A stretch of 48,819 nt of DNA from CADEFX01 sp050260355. Lineage in GTDB: Bacteria > Pseudomonadota > Alphaproteobacteria > Rhizobiales > Hyphomicrobiaceae. This document shows, piece by piece, positions 17,282-24,674 of this stretch. The notes beneath the pieces were generated by a model. That model saw only the letters and a program-made list of their open reading frames with translations, did no database searches and had not been told where the DNA came from. Position 1 is the first letter of the stretch, and the number at the start of each line of letters is the position of its first letter. The translations under genes were made by a program, and so were the position numbers. The DNA is taken from positions 1 to 48,819 of the forward strand of contig JBLNBZ010000060.1 of assembly GCA_050260355.1 (NCBI GenBank). Direction: 5' to 3'.

Positions 17282-18292
17282 ATGGCAAAGCTTCTCAACC
17301 TAATTACAGACGTGCCCGGCATCCGCGTCGGCCACGCTGACGATGCGCGCGTGGCAAGCGGCGTGACCGTGATCCTGGCCGACACCCCGAACGTGGCCTC
17401 GGGCGTGATCCGCGGCGGAGCACCCGGCAGCCGCGACATCAGCCGGCTCGAGCCCGAGATGACGGTGCAGGCGACCGACGCGGTCGTGCTGTCCGGCGGC
17501 TCCCTGTTCGGCCTCGATGCTGCCGGCGGAGTCGTCAACTGCCTGAGGCAGCGCGGCGTCGGCATCGCGATCGGCGCCATGACCATCCCGCTCGCGACGC
17601 AGGCGATCGTCTTCGACCTCAACAACGGCGGCGACAAGAGCTGGGGCCGCATGCCGCCCTACTGGGAGCTCGGCTGGCAGGCGACCGAGCGTGCCGCCGA
17701 AGGCGCCTTCGCCTTGGGCACCGTCGGCGGCGGCTATGGTGCGACCACCGCCACGTTGAAGGGCGGGCTTGGCTCCGCCAGCGCCATCACCAGCTCGGGG
17801 TTCCTGGTCGGCGCCATCGCCGTCGTCAATGCCGTCGGCTCCGCAACCGTCGGTGACGGTCCGCATTTCTGGGCGGCCCCCTACGAGGTGGACGGCGAGT
17901 TCGGGGGTCTCGGACTGCCTTCCGCGTTCGCGCCGCATGCCCTCGACATGCGCATCAAGGGGCGCGCGCCGCCATCGACGACCGTTGCCATGGTGGCGAC
18001 CGATGCCACGCTGACCAAGGCGCAAGCCAAGCGGCTCGCGATCATGGCCGACGACGGTCTGGCGCGTGCCGTTCGGCCGTCGCACGCGCCGATGGACGGC
18101 GACACGGTGATCGCGGTTGCCATGCAACGCCGGCCGATCAGCAACGAGCTTGTCGAAATCACCGAGATCGGCCTGGCCGCCGGCGATTGTCTGGCACGCG
18201 CCATTGCGCGCGGCGTGTACGAGGCAACCGCCCTTCCCTTTGCCAATGCCCTGCCCGCGTGGCGCGACAAGTTCGGGGACGCCGCGCGATGA
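17282..18292 (+). CDS. P1/S58-family aminopeptidase (DmpA/BapA-like)
   Basis: A 336-residue N-terminal-nucleophile hydrolase of the DmpA family, which self-cleaves into two chains and releases N-terminal D- or beta-amino acids, or cleaves amides. Family motifs are DVPGIRVGHA near the start, VLSGGSLFGLDAAGG (69-83), GTVGGGYGATT (146-156) and the self-cleavage region PPSTTVAMVATDA, where alignment with DmpA places the nucleophile at Thr233 (Ser in DmpA). No signal peptide. It lies 45 bp after the second binding protein, so the transporter may import small peptides or amidated amino acids that this enzyme opens. Substrate is inferred from context only. Confidence 0.9.
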   Translation: MAKLLNLITDVPGIRVGHADDARVASGVTVILADTPNVASGVIRGGAPGSRDISRLEPEMTVQATDAVVLSGGSLFGLDAAGGVVNCLRQRGVGIAIGAMTIPLATQAIVFDLNNGGDKSWGRMPPYWELGWQATERAAEGAFALGTVGGGYGATTATLKGGLGSASAITSSGFLVGAIAVVNAVGSATVGDGPHFWAAPYEVDGEFGGLGLPSAFAPHALDMRIKGRAPPSTTVAMVATDATLTKAQAKRLAIMADDGLARAVRPSHAPMDGDTVIAVAMQRRPISNELVEITEIGLAAGDCLARAIARGVYEATALPFANALPAWRDKFGDAAR

Positions 18293-18471
18293 AATGGCTC
18301 ATTGTGGCGGCGATGTGCGCATTGCTCGGCGCGCTGCTCCTCTGGCAGCACCAGCGCGAGCGCGCGATCGCCGATTGCCTGGCGGGCGGCGGCGTGTGGA
18401 ACGGGCCGCGATCGACCTGCGGCCCCGCACCGCCGCGGCCCCTGCTCCAGCGCGATCTGCAGCGCTCGTGA
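18289..18471 (+). CDS. 60-residue single-span membrane protein
   Basis: A very small protein: MKW, a hydrophobic helix (about 3-20), QHQRER, then a short soluble tail with two cysteines (DCLAGGGVWN and RSTCGPAPP). Its ATG overlaps the peptidase stop codon (ATGA at 18289-18292), a strong sign of translational coupling and of a real gene. The tail's Cys-x(n)-GGVW-x(n)-Cys pattern resembles small secreted or periplasm-facing domains with one disulfide. I do not recognise a family. It ends 9 bp from the convergent dehydrogenase gene. Confidence 0.7.
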   Translation: MKWLIVAAMCALLGALLLWQHQRERAIADCLAGGGVWNGPRSTCGPAPPRPLLQRDLQRS

Positions 18472-18480
18472 CGCTGTCGC

Positions 18481-19722
18481 TCAGAAGCGATCGGCCCGAT
18501 ACGGCGCTGGATCGGTGAACGTGTCCTCGCGCGTCATCATCTCGGCCAGCAGACGGCCACTCACGGGCCCGAGCGTGAAACCCAAGTGATGGTGCCCGAA
18601 GGAGAACCATAGCCCCTTGTGGCGCGGCGCCGGACCGATCACCGGCACCATGTCGGGAAAACAGGGACGCCGGCCGAGCCACGGCTCGGCATCGAGGCGC
18701 TCGGCGAGCGGAAAGATGTTGCGCGCCTGCGGCTCGATGCGCGCAAGCTGAGTCGGGGTCTTGGGTGCATCGCGCAGCGCGAATTCCACGCCCGTGGTGA
18801 GGCGGATGCCCTTGGTCATCGGCGTCATGGCGTAGCCGAGGTCGCCATCGATCAGCGGCCGGCCCAAGGTCGCGTTGCCTTCGGCTCGATAGTGCATGTG
18901 ATAGCCGCGCTTCCAGCCCAGCGGCAGGTGGTAGCCGAGCGGGCGGAAGATATCGTCGGACCACGGCCCCAGCGCCACGACGACCTCGCGGGCTTCAGCC
19001 CAGCCATCGCGCACGGCGACGCGCCAACCCGTGCTCGTCTGCTCGAGCGAGCGCGCCTCGCCCTCGGCAAACCGCCCGCCGAGCTTGATGAACAGATCGG
19101 CGTACGCCTTGCCGACCGCGCCGGGGTCGGCAACGGTAACGGGATCGGTCATGTGCACGGCGCCGGCGAAGCGGTCGCGGACGTGGGGCTCGAGCGCGGC
19201 CAGCGCGGCCATGTCCAGGGCTTGGAAATTGATGCCGTACTCGGCGTGCTCGGCCTCGCTCTCGCTGATGTCGGCGGCAAGCTTGGCCTCGCTGCGGAAG
19301 GCCTTGAGATAGCCGGTGGGGCGAATCATGGCGGTGATGCCGGCCTCCGCCATCAGGGCCTCATGCTCGACGATGCAGCGCTCGATCAAGGGCAGCATGG
19401 CCCGCGCGCTCGCCGCCTTTCGCTCGGGTGTCGAGGCCCGCCAATAGCGAAACAACCATGGTGCAATGCGCGGCAGCGCCGACAGGTGGTAGACCGCATC
19501 GGTCGACCGATTGAGGGCGTAGCGCAAAATGACCGGCAGCTCGCGCGGAAACATGTAGGGCACGATGCCCTCGCGCTGGATGAAGCCCGCATTGCCGTAG
19601 GAGGTCTCCTCCGCGGGGCCACGCCGGTCGATGAGCGTGACGGAGCGCCCGCGTTTCTGCAGGTGCAGCGCGGCGGAGATGCCGACCATGCCGGCGCCCA
19701 GAACGATGACGTCAGTTTCCAT
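18481..19722 (-). CDS. D-amino-acid dehydrogenase-like FAD oxidoreductase (DadA family)
   Basis: A 413-residue flavoprotein of the DAO/DadA family. The FAD-binding Rossmann motif is VIVLGAGMVGISAALHL at the N-terminus, followed by the DadA-like TSYGNAGFI, and near the end FGHHHLGFTLGP, the typical ligand and flavin-contact loop. Such enzymes oxidise D-amino acids or related imino compounds and pass electrons to the respiratory chain. It is the last gene of a minus-strand TRAP transporter operon, 108 bp after the SDR gene, so it may act on the imported compound. The exact substrate cannot be told from the sequence. Confidence 0.87.
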   Translation of the reverse strand: METDVIVLGAGMVGISAALHLQKRGRSVTLIDRRGPAEETSYGNAGFIQREGIVPYMFPRELPVILRYALNRSTDAVYHLSALPRIAPWLFRYWRASTPERKAASARAMLPLIERCIVEHEALMAEAGITAMIRPTGYLKAFRSEAKLAADISESEAEHAEYGINFQALDMAALAALEPHVRDRFAGAVHMTDPVTVADPGAVGKAYADLFIKLGGRFAEGEARSLEQTSTGWRVAVRDGWAEAREVVVALGPWSDDIFRPLGYHLPLGWKRGYHMHYRAEGNATLGRPLIDGDLGYAMTPMTKGIRLTTGVEFALRDAPKTPTQLARIEPQARNIFPLAERLDAEPWLGRRPCFPDMVPVIGPAPRHKGLWFSFGHHHLGFTLGPVSGRLLAEMMTREDTFTDPAPYRADRF

Positions 19723-19830
19723 GGATGTGCGCGAGGGGAAGAGCTGAACGGCGAGCTGTACTGCCCGCGAGCATAGCGCGCACCGCGCCGTCTCGCACGC
19801 GGTACGGCGTCCCAGGTCTCCTCGGCTACG

Positions 19831-20610
19831 TCAGTCCTTCCAGGGCACGCCTCCTGCGTAGGTCTTGTAGCTGACGGCGCTGAGCCAGCCGGAGTCGACG
19901 GGAAGCAGGACTCCGGTGATGGCCGCCGCCTGATCGGAGCACAGGAACGCGATGGCGTTGGCGATGTCGCCGGGCTCCGGCAGACGATCCAGCGCATGCA
20001 CGCTCATGATCTTGGCCAGATCCCGCTGGCCGGCCTCGATCTTGGCCTTGAGCGGCGGCGTCAGCACGTAGGTCGGGGCCACGCTGTTGACGCGGATGCC
20101 GTGACGGCCGAGCTCGACCGCGAGAAGCTGCGTCAGACGCTGGATGGCAGCCTTGCCCGGGTTGTAGGCCGGCAGCGGCAACGGCAGATAGCTGTTGATC
20201 GAGCCGAGCGTGACGATGGCGCCGCGCTTGCGCGCGATCATCTGCTTGGCGAATGCGCGGCAGACGTGCACGGTGCCGAAGTAGTTGATGCGCCACATCT
20301 GCTCGTGCGCGTCCATATCCATGTCCATGATCCCCTCGGTGTTGGGGATCAAGGCAGCGGACGTGACGAGGATGCCCGCCGGCCCGAGGTCCTTCTCGAC
20401 CGCGGCGGCGGTGCGCTCGACGCTTGCGGCGTCGGCCACATCACAGCGGTAGAAGCGGCTGCCGGCGAGCGAGGCCGCGACCTCTTTGCCGCGCGCCTCG
20501 TTCACATCGAGGATAGCGATTGCGTAGCCGTCTGCCGCAAGCCGGCGCGCGGTCGCCTCGCCGATGCCGCTCGCCCCACCCGTGATCACCGCGACCCGCT
20601 TGTCCGTCAT
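19831..20610 (-). CDS. SDR-family NAD(P)-dependent dehydrogenase
   Basis: A 259-residue classical short-chain dehydrogenase. The cofactor motif is TGGASGIG (10-17), the active site is Ser137 in LGSINS with Tyr149-x3-Lys153 (YNPGK), and PTYV follows as in the family. The usual NAG motif is replaced by SAA (84-86). Asp35 in AILDVNEA suggests NAD rather than NADP. It follows the TRAP permease by 12 bp and precedes the DadA-like gene, so it is expected to oxidise a hydroxyl group of the imported compound or its product. A specific substrate cannot be named. Confidence 0.9.
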   Translation of the reverse strand: MTDKRVAVITGGASGIGEATARRLAADGYAIAILDVNEARGKEVAASLAGSRFYRCDVADAASVERTAAAVEKDLGPAGILVTSAALIPNTEGIMDMDMDAHEQMWRINYFGTVHVCRAFAKQMIARKRGAIVTLGSINSYLPLPLPAYNPGKAAIQRLTQLLAVELGRHGIRVNSVAPTYVLTPPLKAKIEAGQRDLAKIMSVHALDRLPEPGDIANAIAFLCSDQAAAITGVLLPVDSGWLSAVSYKTYAGGVPWKD

Positions 20611-20622
20611 GGCTCTTGACTC

Positions 20623-21942
20623 CTAGCGCAGAAATTCCGGGGAGATCAGGCCCGGCAAAAACAGTGACAGCTTCGGCCACACGATCACCAGAGCCAAGAC
20701 CAGCAGCATCGGAATCAGCATGAGCATGGTGTCCTTAATGGCGTCTTTGATGCGGATGCCCGCGATCGAGCAGGCAATCATCAGGCACAGGCCGTAAGGC
20801 GGGGTCACGAGGCCGAAAGCCAGCGAGACGATGCCGATCATGGCGAAGTGCACGGGATCCATGGCCACTGTTTTCGACAGGGGCTCCAGGATCGGCGCGC
20901 AGATGATGATGGCTGGAATGGCGTCCAGGAAGCAACCGACGACGAGGAAGACGAACGCGACGAAAAAGCCGGTCGCGATAAAGCCCATGTTCCATGCTGA
21001 GACGCCGGTGAGGATGGCCTCGGGGATCTTGTAGTAGGCCAGCAGCCAGCCGAAGGTGCTGGCCGTGCCGACGCAGAACAGCGCGATGCCGGCGAGCTTG
21101 CCGGTATCGAGCAAGGCTTGGTAGAGGCCCTTCATGTCCATCTCCCGATAGATGAGGAGCGACAGGGCCGCTGCATACAGCACGGCGACGCAGGCCGACT
21201 CCGTCGCCGTGAACCAGCCGAAGATCTTGCCGCCGATGATGATGCCGGGAGTCATCAGGGCCGGGATGGCCAGCCACGTGGCGCAGAGAAGCTCGCGCCA
21301 GGTCGAGCGAGGATAGGTGGGATAGTTGCGCAGCTTGGCGTAGGCATGCACCGTGGCAATCTGGGCAAGCCCGATCAGCAGGCCGGGAATAATGCCGGCC
21401 AGGAACAGCGCCCCGATCGACACGGTGAGGATGCCGCCCCACACGATCATCAGGATCGAGGGCGGGATGATCACAGCCAGCACCGCGGACACCGCCGTGA
21501 TGGCGACCGAGAAGGACAAATCGTAGCCTTCCCGGGTCTGGGCCTCGATGAAGATCTTGGACTGGCTTGCCGCATCCGCCGTCGACGAGCCCGAGATGCC
21601 GGCGAAGAAAATCGACAGCACCACGTTGATCTGCGCCAGGCTGCCGGGGAAGTGGCCCACCATGGTACGCGACAGCTTCATGAGGCGATCGGTCGTGCCG
21701 CCGACATTCATGAGATTTGCGGTGAGCAGGAAGAACGGCACGGCGAGGAGGATGAAGGAGTTGTCCGCGTTGAACGTCTCCTGCATCAGCGTCATCGTGT
21801 CGAGCCTGGGCTCGATGATGAGGATCGGGAGGCAGGCGAGCGCGAGCGCGAACGCGACCGGCACGCGCAGGAACAGGCAGAGGAAGAACACGCCGAACAG
21901 GACCAGCGCCGCGGCCCCAGGCGACAGCACGGCGCCCGTCAT
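20623..21942 (-). CDS. TRAP transporter large permease subunit (DctM family)
   Basis: A 439-residue, strongly hydrophobic protein with about 12 membrane segments, the large subunit of a tripartite ATP-independent periplasmic transporter. Family motifs are LFLRVPVAFALAL, VPFFLLTANLMN, FAGISGSSTADAA and IPPSILMIVWG. It drives sodium- or proton-coupled uptake of the ligand held by the DctP-type protein. The start is the ATG at 21942, overlapping the end of the small subunit by 4 bp. The frame continues open well upstream without coding sense, so longer versions of this gene would be wrong. Confidence 0.93.
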   Translation of the reverse strand: MTGAVLSPGAAALVLFGVFFLCLFLRVPVAFALALACLPILIIEPRLDTMTLMQETFNADNSFILLAVPFFLLTANLMNVGGTTDRLMKLSRTMVGHFPGSLAQINVVLSIFFAGISGSSTADAASQSKIFIEAQTREGYDLSFSVAITAVSAVLAVIIPPSILMIVWGGILTVSIGALFLAGIIPGLLIGLAQIATVHAYAKLRNYPTYPRSTWRELLCATWLAIPALMTPGIIIGGKIFGWFTATESACVAVLYAAALSLLIYREMDMKGLYQALLDTGKLAGIALFCVGTASTFGWLLAYYKIPEAILTGVSAWNMGFIATGFFVAFVFLVVGCFLDAIPAIIICAPILEPLSKTVAMDPVHFAMIGIVSLAFGLVTPPYGLCLMIACSIAGIRIKDAIKDTMLMLIPMLLVLALVIVWPKLSLFLPGLISPEFLR

Positions 21943-22451
21943 GCGGATCTCCCGAGAATGATCCTCACGTCGTCGACCATCTGCTCGCCCAGAAATACGA
22001 GCCACGTCGCCCCTGTCAGCGGCCAGGCGACGTGGATGAGCCAGAGCGGCAGCTCGGCGAGCTCCGAGATGCGGTTCCAGGCAAAGCGCGTGAACTCGAT
22101 GCCCGCCCACACGAAGACCAGCGCCGCGATGAGCACGCCCACCCGGGCGATGAGGCGCACGATGGCCTCCCCCCGCGGAGCCAGGCGCGGCCAGACGTCG
22201 ACCTCGAAGTGGGTCGACTCGCGCACGCCGATCATGGCGCCGATCATGATGGTCCAGATCAAGAGGAAGCGGGCCATCTCCTCGGTCCAGATGTAGGACG
22301 GGATGAGCGCTGTGTAGCGGGAGAAGATCTGCAGGCTGACGGGAATGACGAGAATGCCGACCGAGAGCGCCAGCACGACATCCAGCAGGCGCGCGTAAAG
22401 CGCGGTGATGCGTCGCCAGAGGCCGGGCAACTGCGTGGCGGTCTCGGCCAT
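21939..22451 (-). CDS. TRAP transporter small permease subunit (DctQ family)
   Basis: A 170-residue protein with four hydrophobic segments, matching the DctQ subunit. The central helix region reads PSYIWTEEMARFLLIWTIMIG, where the WTEE-AR-L pattern is the most constant part of the family, followed by GVRESTHFEVD. It partners the large permease, which overlaps it by 4 bp. The ATG at 22451 is preceded by AGGGG after 4 bases; a GTG at 22463 overlapping the hydrolase stop is the alternative and would add four residues. Confidence 0.92.
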   Translation of the reverse strand: MAETATQLPGLWRRITALYARLLDVVLALSVGILVIPVSLQIFSRYTALIPSYIWTEEMARFLLIWTIMIGAMIGVRESTHFEVDVWPRLAPRGEAIVRLIARVGVLIAALVFVWAGIEFTRFAWNRISELAELPLWLIHVAWPLTGATWLVFLGEQMVDDVRIILGRSA

Positions 22452-22459
22452 GATTCCCC

Positions 22460-23416
22460 TCACGTGATCGGCGGCAGCGGCTGGCCCGCCAGGAACGGCA
22501 CGACCAGCTTGTGGAAATCATCCAGCCGGTCGTGATGCACCCAGTGGCCGGCGCGCTCGAAGGAGACGACCTCCGCATTGCGGAAATGGCGCACGCGGCC
22601 GTCCTCGCGCGGATCGGAGGCCCAGCTCTCCTTGCCGTAGACGAGCAGCGTCGGACAGGTAATGCGCGTCCACAGCGTCTCGACGTCGGCCTGCGGCATG
22701 TCATAGGGCGGCCACAGACGCACATAGTTGTCGAACTTCCAGCTGAAGGTGCCGTCCTCGTTCTGGTTGACGCCGTGCTGCGTCAGGTGCCGCGCCTGCT
22801 CGGGCGAGAGGTGCTTGTTCTCCTCCTGCATCCGCTTGAAGGCGTCCTCGATGGAGGCGTAGCGCCGCGGCTGGCGGCCGGCGAGCGCGCGCTGCTCCTC
22901 GATCCAGGCGCGCATGCGCTCGTCGATCGGCTTCTTGCCGCGCTCCCGCAGGGCCTTGGGGGAAAGGCCGAGGCCCTCGATGGCGACAAGCCGCTTGACG
23001 TTGTCGGGATAGATGCCGGCGTAGCGCAGCGCGATGCTGCCGCCGAGCGAATGGGCGATGATGGAGACCGGCGCCAGGTCGAGCTGGTGGATCAGCTGGG
23101 CCAAGTCGTAGATGTAGCCGGCCATGCCATAGTTGGCGCTGGCCGACCACTGGCTGTCGCCGTGACCGCGCAAATCCGGCGCGATGATGTGCCAGTCGCG
23201 CCGCATGCGCTGGGCGAGCCAGTCCCAGTTGCGGCAATGATCGCGCCCGCCGTGCACCATCAGCAGCGGCGGCGCGCTGGGGTTGCCCCAGTCCACGTAG
23301 TGGAGGCGCAGCCGCTGCGAGAAATAGACGCGTGAGGTGGGTCCTGGCGCGCCGTCGATCATGGCAGGGACCCGTGCGAGGCCGCGTCTTGCATCGCGCG
23401 CCGACCAGCTTTCCAT
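22460..23416 (-). CDS. Alpha/beta hydrolase inside the TRAP operon
   Basis: A 318-residue alpha/beta hydrolase. The oxyanion region is VHGGRDHCRNW (54-64), the nucleophile elbow is AHSLGG (Ser123), an acid is probably in the YGKESWASDP region and the catalytic histidine in AGHWVHHD near the C-terminus. DLRGHGDS (81-88) is typical for the fold. No signal peptide, so cytoplasmic. It sits between the binding protein (27 bp) and the small permease (overlapping), an unusual place, suggesting that the imported compound is an ester, lactone or amide hydrolysed on entry. The start could also be the Met at residue 19 (23362). Confidence 0.88.
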   Translation of the reverse strand: MESWSARDARRGLARVPAMIDGAPGPTSRVYFSQRLRLHYVDWGNPSAPPLLMVHGGRDHCRNWDWLAQRMRRDWHIIAPDLRGHGDSQWSASANYGMAGYIYDLAQLIHQLDLAPVSIIAHSLGGSIALRYAGIYPDNVKRLVAIEGLGLSPKALRERGKKPIDERMRAWIEEQRALAGRQPRRYASIEDAFKRMQEENKHLSPEQARHLTQHGVNQNEDGTFSWKFDNYVRLWPPYDMPQADVETLWTRITCPTLLVYGKESWASDPREDGRVRHFRNAEVVSFERAGHWVHHDRLDDFHKLVVPFLAGQPLPPIT

Positions 23417-23443
23417 CTTGCAACCGGCCGGCGCACGCGAAGC

Positions 23444-24433
23444 CTATTTGATTGCATTGATCTTCTGCAGGATGCCATCAGCACCGATCTCCTTGGCATA
23501 GGCCTCCATGACGGGGTCGACCCGCTTCTTCATCTCGTCGCGACCGCTGAAGGGGATGCGCTTGAGCTTGCCAGCCTTCTCGAGCGCAACGAGCTTCTGC
23601 TCGTCCTCCGAGCTCTCCACCTGGCGCCCATAGGCACCGGCTTCCTTGCCGGCCTTCAGCACGGCGTCCTGCAGCTCCTTCGGCAGGGTCTTGAAGGTCT
23701 TGGCCGAGAAGCAGATGGGCCGGATGGTGATGGCGTGCTGGGTCATGGCGAGGTTCGGCGCCACCTCGTAGAATTTCATCGATTCCACGCCGGCCGCCTC
23801 GTTCTCGCCGGCGCTGATGACGTTGTTCTGGATGGCGTTGTAGACCTCGTTGTAGGCAATGACCGTCGGCGCCATGCCGGCCGCGGCGAAGGTCTTGGAC
23901 CAGATCGGCGCGCCCTGCACGCGCACCTTGAGGCCCTTGATCTCCTCGAGCGAGGCCATCGGCTTGTTGATGAAGATATTGCGGATGCCGCCGCCGGCGT
24001 AGCCGATCAGCATCACCCCGGATTTCTCCGCCACCTCGTCGGCGACCGGCTTCAGAAGGTCGGCGTCGAGCACCTTGTTCCAATGATCGAGGTCGCGGAA
24101 CAGGAAGGGCGCGTCGATGAAGGGCGCGGCCTTGGAGAACGTGGACATGTGCGCCGGCGATACGATGGCGTAATCGACGGCCTTGCCCTGCGCCATGTAC
24201 TCGAAATACTGCTTCTCGAGTCCAAGGGCGGAATTCTTGTGCAGCGAGAAACTGATTGGCTTGCCATAGTATTGCTTGACCAGTTCCTCGAATTTCACCA
24301 GGGCCTTGGTGAAGGCGTGATCGTCGTTGAACTGGACGGCGCCATTGAGGGTGATCGTCTGCGCCTGGACCGGCAGCGCGGCGGCGGCCAACAGTCCAGC
24401 GACGATCGCGCGGAAAATGCCTTTTACAAACAT
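23444..24433 (-). CDS. TRAP transporter solute-binding protein (DctP family)
   Basis: A 329-residue periplasmic binding protein. The signal peptide ends near ALPVQAQ. The mature chain has the DctP pattern, including FDLDHWNK-like FRDLDHWNK, the long helix region AYNEVYNAIQNNVISAGENEAAG, and EEIKGLKVRVQGAP, where the carboxylate-binding Arg is expected (KVRV). Such proteins usually bind organic acids. The start at 24433 is fixed by a strong AGGAGGAG upstream; frames extending further upstream are spurious. First gene of the operon, so its promoter lies in the 241-bp divergent gap shared with hrpB. Confidence 0.93.
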   Translation of the reverse strand: MFVKGIFRAIVAGLLAAAALPVQAQTITLNGAVQFNDDHAFTKALVKFEELVKQYYGKPISFSLHKNSALGLEKQYFEYMAQGKAVDYAIVSPAHMSTFSKAAPFIDAPFLFRDLDHWNKVLDADLLKPVADEVAEKSGVMLIGYAGGGIRNIFINKPMASLEEIKGLKVRVQGAPIWSKTFAAAGMAPTVIAYNEVYNAIQNNVISAGENEAAGVESMKFYEVAPNLAMTQHAITIRPICFSAKTFKTLPKELQDAVLKAGKEAGAYGRQVESSEDEQKLVALEKAGKLKRIPFSGRDEMKKRVDPVMEAYAKEIGADGILQKINAIK

Positions 24434-24674
24434 CGTCTCGTCTCCTCCTCGTTGCCCGCGAGCTTGTCCCGCTTTGCTTATCGTTGCGCCGGAGTGGGCC
24501 GGCGGGCCCAGACCATAACGCAAGCCCCGCGGGCGGCATAGCGGGCGCATCGCGGTCGCGCGCATGCCCACCCGGCTCCCTTGGTCGGCAGGGTGTATGG
24601 ATGAGTTGCATCAACGTATCCGGCAGGCGGAGCGGACTGGCCTGGCGCGACGATCTTCGATAGGGATCGCACCC
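24434..24674. promoter_or_regulatory. Divergent dctP-type operon / hrpB promoter region
   Basis: A 241-bp divergent interval. It includes the strong Shine-Dalgarno of the DctP-type gene at its left edge and a small GGGCC-GGCG-GGCCC hairpin near 24498. No clear operator palindrome was found. Transcription of both the TRAP operon and hrpB must begin here. Confidence 0.35.

Noticed and set aside
20623..22725. A 700-residue version of the TRAP large permease
   Set aside because: Residues before the ATG at 21942 are an out-of-frame read of the small subunit and the hydrolase.
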